This document shows, piece by piece, positions 8,738-16,733 of a DNA stretch of 64,000 nt (positions are counted from its first letter, which is position 1; each line of letters opens with the position of its first letter). A program made the translations under genes and the position numbers. The stretch covers positions 366,059 through 430,058 of the forward strand of contig NZ_JBJYIN010000001.1 of the NCBI RefSeq assembly GCF_046237015.1. Reading direction: 5' to 3'. The DNA comes from JBJYIN01 sp046237015. GTDB taxonomy: Bacteria; Pseudomonadota; Gammaproteobacteria; Enterobacterales; Enterobacteriaceae. Below the pieces are notes generated by a model. It was not told the DNA's origin. It saw only the letters and a program-made list of their open reading frames with translations, and did not search any database.

Positions 8738-10891
8738 TTAGTGGCCAGAGGACACCTTCACTCCACCTTCAGGAACAGGTACATAAGGCGTTTCCTGATC
8801 GGTACGTTCAGAGACTTTACGTGCATCCAACGCCACTTTAATGCCGTAAGCAATAATGCTGTACACCACAAACAGGAACATAATACTCAGGCCAGCATTT
8901 GTGTAGTTGTTGATGACGATATGGTTCATGTTGGCAATCTGCTGTGCGCTCAAATCGGCACCGCCTTCAGCAATTTTCGCTTTAAACATGTTAGCCATGT
9001 AGAAGAAGCCTTCCAACTGCGGGTTGTCACTGAACAATTTCAGGCCCAGTGCCCATGTCGTACAAATCAACAACCAGATAGCCGGAAGCATTGTCACCCA
9101 AATATATTGAGTCCGTTTCATTTTAATCAGGATGACCGTACCCAGAACCAGAGCAACGGCGGCCAGCATCTGGTTAGAGATACCAAACAGCGGCCATAGG
9201 CTCTTCACGCCACCCAGCGGATCGACAACGCCTTGATACAACAGGTAACCCCACAGCCCGACGCAACCCGCAGTCCCGATGATACCCGCAATCAGTGAAT
9301 CCGTTTTCTTCAGGAACGGAACGAAGTTACCCAATAGATCCTGCAACATAAAGCGACCAGAACGCGTACCTGCATCCAGCGCAGTTAGGATAAACAATGC
9401 TTCAAACAAAATACCGAAGTGATACCAGAAGCCCATATCGGCACCGGGGATAATCTGGTGGAATACGTAAGCAATACCAACCGCCAGTGTAGGAGCCCCA
9501 CCCGCACGGTTTAATACTGAAGGTTCACCAATGTCTTTCGCCGTTTGCAGGATCTGATCCGGTGAAATGACGAAGCCCCAGGAACTGACCGTTGCCGCCG
9601 CGTGTGCAGAAACATCTTTCAATTGTTCCAGAATCATCGGCGCATCAGCAGTGCCCAGCCGATGCAGGTCCGGCATGGTAATACCCAACGCCGCTGGCGG
9701 AGTGTTCATGGCAAAATACAGACCAGGCTCAATGATCGATGCCGCAACCAGCGCCATGACCGCAACGAAAGATTCCATCAGCATGGCACCGTAACCGATA
9801 AAACGAGCGTCGTTTTCGTTAGCCAGCAATTTCGGTGTCGTACCGGAAGCAATCAGCGCGTGGAAGCCAGATACCGCCCCACAGGCAATCGTAATAAACA
9901 GGAACGGGAACAACGTACCTTTCCAGACTGGACCCGTACCATCAACAAACTGCGTCACGGCTGGCATTTTCAGATCTGGATTGAGAATAACAATACCAAT
10001 CGCCAAACCGACGATGACGCCAATTTTCAGGAAAGTGGCTAAATAGTCACGCGGAGCCAGAATCAACCACACCGGCAGCAACGCAGAAACAAAGGCGTAA
10101 CCGATCAGCGTATAGGTGATAGTGGTATCTTTGAAGGTCAGTGCCGGGCCCCAGTACGGATCGTGGGCAACCACGCCACCGAACCAAATCGCCAACACCA
10201 ACAGCACAATACCGATTACCGAAACTTCACCGACTTTACCCGGACGGATAAAGCGCATGTAGATACCCATAAACAGGGCAATTGGCACCGTCGAGCAAAC
10301 CGTAAAGACGCCCCATGGACTTTCTGCCAGCGCTTTCACCACGATCAACGCCAGTACGGCAAGAATGATGATCATAATCAGGAAGCAACCGAACAGCGCA
10401 ATCGTGCCCGGTACAGGGCCCAACTCTTTCTTGACGATTTCGCCTAACGACGCGCCATTACGACGGGTTGAAATAAACAGTACCATGAAGTCCTGTACGG
10501 CACCTGCCAAAACGACCCCCGCCAGTAGCCAAAGCGTACCCGGCAGGTAGCCGACCTGCGCGGCCAGTACTGGCCCAACCAACGGCCCCGCACCCGCGAT
10601 AGCAGCAAAGTGATGACCGAACAAAACGTTGCGGTTGGTAGGGACATAGTTGAGGCCATCGTTATTCACAACGGCAGGCGTTGCTCTCGTTGGATCCAGC
10701 TTCATCACTTTCTGGGCGATATACAGACTGTAGTATCGGTAAGCCACAAGATAGACGGCAACAGAAGCGACAATAATCCATAATGCACTGACGTGCTCAC
10801 CGCGACGTAGTGCAACTACGCCAAGGCAGGCAGCCCCGATGATTCCAAGAATCATCCAGGGGATGTGTTTAAGAATGGAACGGCTCGTCAT
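8738..10891 (-). CDS. btsT: BtsT, CstA-family pyruvate:H+ symporter
   Basis: 717-aa multi-spanning inner-membrane transporter of the carbon-starvation CstA family. It matches E. coli BtsT/YjiY (716 aa) from the N-terminal HIPWMILGIIGA to the C-terminal tail ETPYVPVPEGGVKVSS. In E. coli it takes up pyruvate under control of the BtsSR two-component system. AAGGA lies 7 bp before ATG 10891. It is the first gene of the operon with yjiX and yjiA. I could not place a convincing BtsR site in the upstream 250 bp. In E. coli this operon is far from ybaK-ushA, so its place here is an insertion relative to that order. Confidence 0.96.
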   Translation of the reverse strand: MTSRSILKHIPWMILGIIGAACLGVVALRRGEHVSALWIIVASVAVYLVAYRYYSLYIAQKVMKLDPTRATPAVVNNDGLNYVPTNRNVLFGHHFAAIAGAGPLVGPVLAAQVGYLPGTLWLLAGVVLAGAVQDFMVLFISTRRNGASLGEIVKKELGPVPGTIALFGCFLIMIIILAVLALIVVKALAESPWGVFTVCSTVPIALFMGIYMRFIRPGKVGEVSVIGIVLLVLAIWFGGVVAHDPYWGPALTFKDTTITYTLIGYAFVSALLPVWLILAPRDYLATFLKIGVIVGLAIGIVILNPDLKMPAVTQFVDGTGPVWKGTLFPFLFITIACGAVSGFHALIASGTTPKLLANENDARFIGYGAMLMESFVAVMALVAASIIEPGLYFAMNTPPAALGITMPDLHRLGTADAPMILEQLKDVSAHAAATVSSWGFVISPDQILQTAKDIGEPSVLNRAGGAPTLAVGIAYVFHQIIPGADMGFWYHFGILFEALFILTALDAGTRSGRFMLQDLLGNFVPFLKKTDSLIAGIIGTAGCVGLWGYLLYQGVVDPLGGVKSLWPLFGISNQMLAAVALVLGTVILIKMKRTQYIWVTMLPAIWLLICTTWALGLKLFSDNPQLEGFFYMANMFKAKIAEGGADLSAQQIANMNHIVINNYTNAGLSIMFLFVVYSIIAYGIKVALDARKVSERTDQETPYVPVPEGGVKVSSGH

Positions 10892-11145
10892 AAGACATCC
10901 TTCAATTGAAAATCGTCATTGTTTGATTTGATTAATTTTTACGGGTAAGGCCAGATAACCTTTCATGCAGCAACACGGATTAGCGTATTGTTCTGACTAG
11001 ATAAATAGTGACGACACATTACGTCGATACGCGGGCGCGTAAGGTGGGTATTTGAGTGGGCGGCAAAATAACACACTAAGCGGTTAGAATCGGCTGGTGA
11101 ATGGTTTGAGTAAAACGCGGTTGTCTCAACCTCTCAAAGGCAGTG

Positions 11146-11415
11146 TATACCCAAAATAATTCAAGTTTCAGGACAAAAACGGCAAAGCGTTTTTGAACAG
11201 CGCTTGCGCTGACCCCGAAGGGGTGAGGCCATAAGGCCGAATAACGCGGCAAGCGAAGGAATCCCGATGAGCTTACTTGAGTAAGTGATTCGGGTGACTG
11301 ACAAATCTGCCAGAGGCAGGTTTGAACGCTGCTTGCAGCGGCCCTTTAGGGCGAGGCCCACGACGGGCCGAGTAGCGTAGCCAACGCACATGCAACTTGA
11401 AGTATGACGGGTATA
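11146..11415. repeat. Compound ERIC-like element 2 (270 bp) with two inserted hairpin modules
   Basis: Bounded by TATACCC and GGGTATA with the standard ERIC core in the middle, but each arm carries an insert: 11174-11246 (73 bp) and 11302-11377 (76 bp). Each insert can fold into four consecutive hairpins. The left one reads CAAAAACG/CGTTTTTG, CAGCGC/GCGCTG, ACCCC/GGGGT, GGCC/GGCC. The right one has the same four in the same order with different bases: CAAATCTGCC/GGCAGGTTTG, CGCTGC/GCAGCG, GCCCT/AGGGC, GGCCC/GGGCC. It separates the btsT promoter region from the small-gene cluster. Confidence 0.85.
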
Positions 11416-11497
11416 TATTTAGCGTGGCTTTCGATGCGAAGATTACACCAAGGAAAGTACCGCAGATCGTAGACAAGCGCTAAGAGAAAATAGGCAG

Positions 11498-11773
11498 ATG
11501 AAAATTATTACCATTAATTGCCGGAATATCATGACGGAAACGCAATTCTGGCGTTGTTATTTACAGTTTGCCGACGTTGATGGTGCTGAGTATTTTGGTC
11601 GTAATCTAGATGCCTTTAGCGATGCTTTACAAGGTGGTCCTGGTTGGCCCGGAGAATGTGAGCTGCATTTTACAGAAACTGGACATATACGCTTATGGCA
11701 GCAGGGGCATTTTTATCAGGCACTGAAAGACATTGCACTACGGTCGTCGTCGATCCGGGTTGTGGTGGAATAA
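11498..11773 (+). CDS. Barstar-family (RNase inhibitor-like) protein
   Basis: 91-aa cytoplasmic protein with the barstar fold signature. It starts MKIITINCRNIMTETQFWRC, has the central GAEYFGRNLDAFSDAL segment, corresponding to the inhibitory helix in which barstar has a conserved NLDALWD-type motif, and ends in a beta-strand. Barstars bind and block barnase-type RNases. No barnase or other RNase toxin lies nearby. It is the first gene of a same-strand cluster of small genes to 14376. The family assignment is by motif and length; its actual partner is unknown. Confidence 0.75.
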   Translation: MKIITINCRNIMTETQFWRCYLQFADVDGAEYFGRNLDAFSDALQGGPGWPGECELHFTETGHIRLWQQGHFYQALKDIALRSSSIRVVVE

Positions 11774-11814
11774 TGTTATGGTGGAATAATTGATAGAGGA
11801 CCACTCTGGTTATT

Positions 11815-12261
11815 ATGGCTGTGTTACCGAATTCGATCTGTCATGGTTTTAATCAAATCAGTCTGGACGATACCCACATTTTTAGTATTACACGCACCGG
11901 TGATTGCAAATCATTAACAGTCGAACTGGATGTCGCTTATTTGCTGGCTGAGCATCCGCTATCTGATGGTGAAGTATTACTGCTGGAGCGTTGTCAATTG
12001 AGTTTCAGTCAAATAGCGGCGGAGAAGATCCGCTACTGGAATACCTCGCAGCTATGGTCAGAGTGGCAACCTGATGTCAAAAAAACGCTACAGCAAATCA
12101 TGACGTCAGAATACGATTTATCATATTTTACATTAAGAGGTTTCACGGATGATGGTAACTGGTTTGAATGGTGTATCGAAACTGATCATTTTATGCTGCG
12201 GTGTGGTACTGATCACAGTGGGTTATTTAGTATTAACGGAGAAAAAAATGGCAAGCTTTAA
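11815..12261 (+). CDS. Hypothetical protein, 148 aa
   Basis: I do not recognise a family. The product is a mixed alpha/beta soluble protein rich in aromatic residues, with no signal peptide or membrane segment. The C-terminal half carries a WFEWCIETDHFMLRCGTD stretch with two cysteines. It lies 41 bp after the barstar-like gene, and its stop overlaps the start of the next gene by 14 bp, so the two are probably translationally coupled. Size and neighbours are compatible with an immunity-type protein, but that is inference from context only. Confidence 0.6.
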   Translation: MAVLPNSICHGFNQISLDDTHIFSITRTGDCKSLTVELDVAYLLAEHPLSDGEVLLLERCQLSFSQIAAEKIRYWNTSQLWSEWQPDVKKTLQQIMTSEYDLSYFTLRGFTDDGNWFEWCIETDHFMLRCGTDHSGLFSINGEKNGKL

Positions 12262-13033
12262 CCACGTATCCGGACAGTATCTACAGGTTGAAGAAAGTCG
12301 TATTTACTACGAAGTTGCTGGTGACCGCAGTAAACAACCGTTACTGTTATTGCATGGCGGATTAGGCAGTCTGACCGATTTTAATTCAATTATGTCGCAA
12401 CTACCGCCGCAGTTTTACTTTATTGGTATTGATCTCCGCGGGCATGGCAAATCAACGCTGGGAACATTGCCACTAACTTATCAACGTTATCAGCATGATG
12501 TCGAAGCTGTATTGACTCACCTTGGAATAACGTCCTGTTCTGTATTGGGTTTCAGTGACGGTGGTATTGTTGCTTATAGGATGGCAGCAGCACAGAGCGT
12601 TAAAATAGATAAACTCATTACCGTCGGCGCACAATTTCAGTTGGATCGTAACGGGCCGGTATTTGAGATGCTGAGTGGTCTTACTGCAGACATGTGGCAA
12701 CAGATGGATCCTGAGTCGGTTGACGCTTATAAGGCGGTGAATCCAGAACCGGACTTTGATACGCTGGTCAATGCTGTTGTTGGTCTGTGGACTGACACGG
12801 CGACAAGCGGTTATCCGGGGCAGCAGATCCGTCAGATTACCGCGCCGCTATTATTGATCCGTGGGGATCATGATCATCTGCTGTCACTGGAAGAAGTATC
12901 AGCATTACGTCAGCAACTGCCACAAACTCATTTCTTTAATATCCCTTTTGCCGAACATGAAGTGCATAAAGACGCGCCAGAGCTTTTCCTGAAAGTTGTG
13001 AATGACTTTTTGCTCGCAAAAGACATCGATTAA
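12248..13033 (+). CDS. Alpha/beta-hydrolase fold protein
   Basis: 261 aa with the full hydrolase signature. The oxyanion loop is LHGGLG (35-40), the strand IDLRGHGKS (61-69), the nucleophile elbow GFSDGG with Ser103, the acid region GDHD (207-210) and the catalytic histidine AEHE (His237). The substrate is unknown; family members include esterases, lactonases and C-C hydrolases. The start is set at ATG 12248, where GGAG at 12239-12242 is well placed. A longer in-frame start at 12149 lies inside the upstream gene and would add a segment with no family match. It overlaps the preceding gene by 14 bp. Confidence 0.85.
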   Translation: MASFNHVSGQYLQVEESRIYYEVAGDRSKQPLLLLHGGLGSLTDFNSIMSQLPPQFYFIGIDLRGHGKSTLGTLPLTYQRYQHDVEAVLTHLGITSCSVLGFSDGGIVAYRMAAAQSVKIDKLITVGAQFQLDRNGPVFEMLSGLTADMWQQMDPESVDAYKAVNPEPDFDTLVNAVVGLWTDTATSGYPGQQIRQITAPLLLIRGDHDHLLSLEEVSALRQQLPQTHFFNIPFAEHEVHKDAPELFLKVVNDFLLAKDID

Positions 13034-13075
13034 AATTCAGACAGATTTTAACGTAATATTCATTTTTAGTTTGTT

Positions 13076-13183
13076 ATGACTATGGCTCTGGGGGCCAGCG
13101 TGACGGTGATGGAACCGTTAGATGCTATCACTGCGCAAAACCAGCGTATTTTACAAATTAACATTGTTGACGTTTTGAGGTAA
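13076..13183 (+). pseudogene. Possible remnant of the C-terminus of a WYL-domain regulator
   Basis: A 35-codon reading frame (MTMALGASVTVMEPLDAITA...) has the pattern seen at the extreme C-terminus of WYL-domain HTH regulators (large hydrophobic, LGxxVxVxEP, then a helix). It has an in-frame stop just upstream and no ribosome binding site. I read it as the leftover end of a deleted regulator gene; chance similarity is possible with so few residues. Confidence 0.35.
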
Positions 13184-13187
13184 TGCA

Positions 13188-13745
13188 GTGAGTGATCATG
13201 TCAATTTCTATATGGAGCCGGTGCGTTTTTTTAATCAGCCGCAATTTTTGGCTGGTTTAACCACGGTTCTGCCGCAGTACTCCGTTATTAATAATAAAGA
13301 CGAAGCTTTGCAACTGTTGTTCAGCCAGCATCTTCCTGCAGGTTATCGGATATGGGATGATTTTTTTGCTGAACAAGTTGGTGCTCTGATACTGGATGTT
13401 AATTACGAACAAGCTGACGAAAATATTCAGCAGCATATCCGGCTTGCGGCCAGCGATGACATGAAAGCGCAGATCCGTAAACGTAAGGCCTATCTTTTAA
13501 AGAAAAAGGCCGGGCTGACAGAAAACGTGGAATATGATGATTTCGTCAGTGAAACCAGCGACGAATGCCACTATATGTTGATGATGGTCAGTGTCCAACG
13601 ATATCTGAAAGGACTGCAAACTGGCTCTGTACTAGAAACAGTATTCGATATTCTGAAAGCAGGTGCTTTACCCTGTGGTGTGAAAGAAAGCTCCGCAGCG
13701 CTGGTGATATTTGACCCGGCGATATTAAAAAGTAAGTGTCTGTAG
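13188..13745 (+). CDS. Hypothetical protein, 185 aa
   Basis: I do not recognise a family. It starts at GTG 13188 (MSDHVNFYMEPVRFF) with TTGAGG 7 bp upstream. It is a soluble, acidic and helical protein with a lysine-rich stretch at about residues 100-112 (KAQIRKRKAYLLKKK) and a cysteine in ETSDECHYMLMM. There is no signal peptide or membrane segment. It sits between the regulator remnant and the EF-Tu-domain-like gene on the same strand. Confidence 0.6.
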   Translation: MSDHVNFYMEPVRFFNQPQFLAGLTTVLPQYSVINNKDEALQLLFSQHLPAGYRIWDDFFAEQVGALILDVNYEQADENIQQHIRLAASDDMKAQIRKRKAYLLKKKAGLTENVEYDDFVSETSDECHYMLMMVSVQRYLKGLQTGSVLETVFDILKAGALPCGVKESSAALVIFDPAILKSKCL

Positions 13746-13784
13746 TATGCAGACGGGACGATTCGCTGCACTGGAGTGTTATTG

Positions 13785-14102
13785 ATGCCACATCAGAGCG
13801 CTGAATTTAGCGTGCATGTATCTCTGGATAAAAATGGTGCCAGGCGCACGGCATGTGCTTCAGGTTACAGACCTAACCATAAACACCCAGTAACGGGTGA
13901 ATATTTTATGGGGGGGTTTTATTTTGAGGGAACACTGATGCCTGGAGAAACCCTGGTTGCAACGTTGAAAGTACTCTGTAGTGCTGAGCAGTTGGCATCA
14001 TTAGTGCAGTCAAAAACATGGACAATATGGGAAGGCCCATATTATATCGGGAACGTTGAAATAATAGAGAAAGGTAGCCGTAGTGTCGTTGTCAAAAGCT
14101 GA
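13785..14102 (+). CDS. Stand-alone EF-Tu domain 3-like protein
   Basis: 105-aa protein resembling only the C-terminal beta-barrel (domain 3) of elongation factor Tu. A start FSVHVSLDKNGARRT aligns with the EF-Tu FESEVYILSKDEGGRHT region. GYRP (27-30), VTGE (36-39), MPGE (52-55) and WEGPYYIG (82-89) align with EF-Tu GYRP, VTG, MPGD and REGGRTVG in the same order. There is no GTPase domain. ATG 13785 is preferred because CTGGAG lies 8 bp upstream; an in-frame GTG at 13776 is the alternative. It overlaps the next gene by 20 bp. The function is unknown. Confidence 0.7.
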   Translation: MPHQSAEFSVHVSLDKNGARRTACASGYRPNHKHPVTGEYFMGGFYFEGTLMPGETLVATLKVLCSAEQLASLVQSKTWTIWEGPYYIGNVEIIEKGSRSVVVKS

Positions 14103-14376
14103 AAAAGATCGTCGTAAGTTACTGTTAAAAGAGCAAGCTCGGAATGAGCGGATGGCAGCAGAAGCAGCGATGCCATTGTTATTAAATGATTTAAAAGCCC
14201 TGTTTGATTATCTGGATACAGAACTGACCGCAGGTTGTGATCATAGCAGTGCGCTAACGCAGCAGTTTCTTGCAGCCTGTAATATTGAAGCTGAACCTGT
14301 ATTGTCATGGCTACAGCAGTATGGTGGTTATTGTGACTGTGAAATACTGGCGAATGTAGAAGATTATTGGAACTGA
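14083..14376 (+). CDS. DUF2695-like small protein
   Basis: 97-aa protein starting at GTG 14083 inside the end of the preceding gene (20-bp overlap, coupled translation likely). The N-terminus is a charged helix (SLSKAEKDRRKLLLKEQARNE). The rest has the pattern LFDYLDTEL, GCDHS (51-55) and the C-terminal GGYCDCEILANVE (81-93), which I recall as characteristic of DUF2695. The conserved Cys and His residues could bind metal. The function is unknown. It is the last gene of the cluster before the convergent ushA. Confidence 0.65.
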   Translation: MSLSKAEKDRRKLLLKEQARNERMAAEAAMPLLLNDLKALFDYLDTELTAGCDHSSALTQQFLAACNIEAEPVLSWLQQYGGYCDCEILANVEDYWN

Positions 14377-14511
14377 GCCTTTAAGATCGTTCCTGTTATA
14401 GATAACTGTTTAATGTTAATGATAGGTCTTGGCGGTGCGGGTTAATAGATGGATAACGCTCACCGTTTAAGTGAAATAAGCTCTGTACCGTTTGCGGAGA
14501 ATTTCTAGAGA

Positions 14512-14555
14512 GAAAAAACAGCGGTTTTCGCCACTGGCGAAGAGACAAAAACCGC
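14512..14555 (-). terminator. Terminator of ushA
   Basis: On the reverse strand, outer arms GCGGTTTT / AAAACCGC enclose an inner CGCC/GGCG hairpin and are followed by a TTTTTT run, 12 bp after the ushA stop. Confidence 0.75.
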
Positions 14556-14567
14556 CACGATTATTAG

Positions 14568-16220
14568 TTATTTATAAGCTATCTCACCTTTCGGCGCGTA
14601 GGCTTCTGCATCCAGCGGTGAATGCTTCTCGATGTATTGTTTCAACACCTCAGCATCAACAAACCCCGTATTGACGTAACTGGGAAGGCTGTCAATTCGC
14701 GGATACCCATCGCCTCCCATCGCGTTAAAATTCAACGTTGCCATACGATAGATTTGCTCTGCTTTCAGCGGCTCGCCTTTAATTTTGACATTCTGTACGC
14801 TTTCACCATTCGCGTTCAGAGCAACATTCAAGAATTGCGCGTAAGCGCCGGAATCGACTTTCTTATTCGCCACGACGGCCAGGTATTTTTCCACCTCGCT
14901 GCCTTTCATATCCACGTAAACCAACGTGTTGGAAAAAGGCTGGACTTTCAGTACATCTTTATAGGTGATATCACCAGACTCGATCGAATCGCGCACACCA
15001 CCACCGCTCATTACCGCAAAATCGGCATTCGCTCGTTCAAGCTGAGCCGAAAGCAGCACCCGTGCCAGATTAGTCTGGTGAAAACGCACCTGACTACGAT
15101 CCCCTTCTAATTTCCCGTTGACATGGCCAACCTTGACATCCAACTGTGCCTGGCCTTTTTCCTGAAAAGGCGTAAGCATCTTCAGAACATCAGAGTTTTG
15201 TGCGATTTCCTGCGTGTAGTACACCCGTTCGCTTTTACCATCCGCTTTCTCAATTTTTTTCTTCAGATTGACCGGGATAAGCTGGTAATGATCCAATTTC
15301 AGTTCACCATTACGGAAAGTGAAATCCGCACGACCAACGTATTTCCCCCATTCATGCGCCTGAACAATCCAAACCCCATTTTGACGGTCAGGAGCACAAG
15401 GTGTACCCGGTACATAATTAACCTGTTTCTTATTTTCATCCGCCATACAAACCGGATCCTGAGAATGACCACCGACGATCATGTTCAGATAGCCTACGGG
15501 CAGACTACGCGCCATTTCAACATCACCCGGCGCATTCGACCCGTGATGTCCATCGTCATAATGCCCCATGTGTGTTGCTGCAATCACGACATCCGGCTTT
15601 TCTGTCTTGCGTAATTGATCGACTACCTGCCTGACTTCGGTTGCCGGCTGACGAAATTCAATATCAGTAAAATACTCGGGATTACCCAATTTAGCGGTAT
15701 CATCGGTCGTCAAACCGATAACCGCAATTTTAACCCCTTGCTTATCAAATAACGCATAAGGCTTGAATAAACGCGTATTGGTACTTTTTTGATAGATATT
15801 GGCGGAAAGTAATGGGAAATCGGCCCATTCTTCTTGTTGGCGTAAGACAGAGAGCGGATTATCAAATTCATGGTTACCCAGCGCCATCGCATCATAGCCA
15901 ACCATGTTCATGCCACGAAAATCAGGTTCAGCATCCTGCAAATCCGACTCAGGGACACCCGTGTTAATATCGCCCCCCGATAACAGCAGAACACTCCCTC
16001 CTTTTTTCGCCACTTCCTCACGAATGCTATCAACCAGCGTTTTCTGCGCTGCCAGTCCATACTCGCCGTAATCGTTTTGCCAAAAATGACCGTGGTGATC
16101 GTTTGTATGCAATATCGTAATGGCATACGTTTTATCTTTCTCCCAAGCCATCGCGCCGACAGGCACTAACGCCAACGATAATGCCACCGTGCAACTCAGG
16201 GTTTTCATTGAAAAACGCAT
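14568..16220 (-). CDS. ushA: UshA, periplasmic 5'-nucleotidase / UDP-sugar hydrolase
   Basis: 550 aa, the same length as E. coli UshA. It hydrolyses extracellular nucleotides and UDP-sugars in the periplasm. A signal peptide (about residues 1-25, cleavage after AMA) precedes the metallophosphatase domain with the motifs HTNDHHGHF, GGDINTG, GNHEFDNP, THMGHYD and GGHSQDP, whose residues bind two metal ions. The C-terminal substrate-binding domain ends with the NFNAMGGDGYP loop. ATG 16220 has CGGAG 8 bp upstream and is preferred to the internal ATG at 16208. It is divergent from ybaL, as in the E. coli neighbourhood, but fsr is absent. Confidence 0.97.
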   Translation of the reverse strand: MRFSMKTLSCTVALSLALVPVGAMAWEKDKTYAITILHTNDHHGHFWQNDYGEYGLAAQKTLVDSIREEVAKKGGSVLLLSGGDINTGVPESDLQDAEPDFRGMNMVGYDAMALGNHEFDNPLSVLRQQEEWADFPLLSANIYQKSTNTRLFKPYALFDKQGVKIAVIGLTTDDTAKLGNPEYFTDIEFRQPATEVRQVVDQLRKTEKPDVVIAATHMGHYDDGHHGSNAPGDVEMARSLPVGYLNMIVGGHSQDPVCMADENKKQVNYVPGTPCAPDRQNGVWIVQAHEWGKYVGRADFTFRNGELKLDHYQLIPVNLKKKIEKADGKSERVYYTQEIAQNSDVLKMLTPFQEKGQAQLDVKVGHVNGKLEGDRSQVRFHQTNLARVLLSAQLERANADFAVMSGGGVRDSIESGDITYKDVLKVQPFSNTLVYVDMKGSEVEKYLAVVANKKVDSGAYAQFLNVALNANGESVQNVKIKGEPLKAEQIYRMATLNFNAMGGDGYPRIDSLPSYVNTGFVDAEVLKQYIEKHSPLDAEAYAPKGEIAYK

Positions 16221-16733
16221 GATAAATCTCCGTTTATTTTAGATACCAGCCAACAAGAAAGCATCGTTGTTCAGGCTAGCATAGCTTAATGAACAATGCT
16301 TGAAGCGGTTTTTCATCACAAAGGATACGCCGCTAAATGCCGCCGTCCTGATTCACCGAATGGATAACATGTGTCTTTGTGCTGTCATGAATTCTTTCTA
16401 ATATAGATGGTTCGTAAGGATAATCAGACATTACGTCCCTTATTCCTCATCTTCTATGGTTTTTCATCGTTGAATAACAGGGGGCAATCAAATAAATGGG
16501 AAATCTTGAAGAGATATATGCCAAGACATGAGCTTTATCATAATAATTAAGCATGTTTATCAATGCTTATCAGGAGAAACTTCACTTAAATCTATGTTAC
16601 ACTATGAATTACTTGGTAAGCTGACGTTTTTAACAAAAAGCGCTTTTTATCCAAGCAACATTTATCAATATACAATAGAATTTGTATAAGAAATCCGCTC
16701 ATTCACGTTTCACACTTGGCAAAAGGAGTCGGG
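16221..16733. other. Divergent ushA-ybaL intergenic region without a gene
   Basis: About 510 bp with no plausible reading frame. An imperfect inverted repeat (AAGCATcgTTGTTCA / TGAACAATGCTT, 16259-16301) lies close to the ushA start. A possible -10 for ybaL (TACAAT, 16672-16677) precedes its start. I see no recognisable operator. Confidence 0.5.

Noticed and set aside
13188..14376. Interpretation of the small-gene cluster as a classical toxin-antitoxin operon
   Set aside because: No gene has a recognisable toxin domain, and gene sizes and overlaps do not fit a simple two-gene module.
14622..15614. Two + strand frames of about 160 codons opposite ushA
   Set aside because: Shadows of ushA; no features of real proteins.
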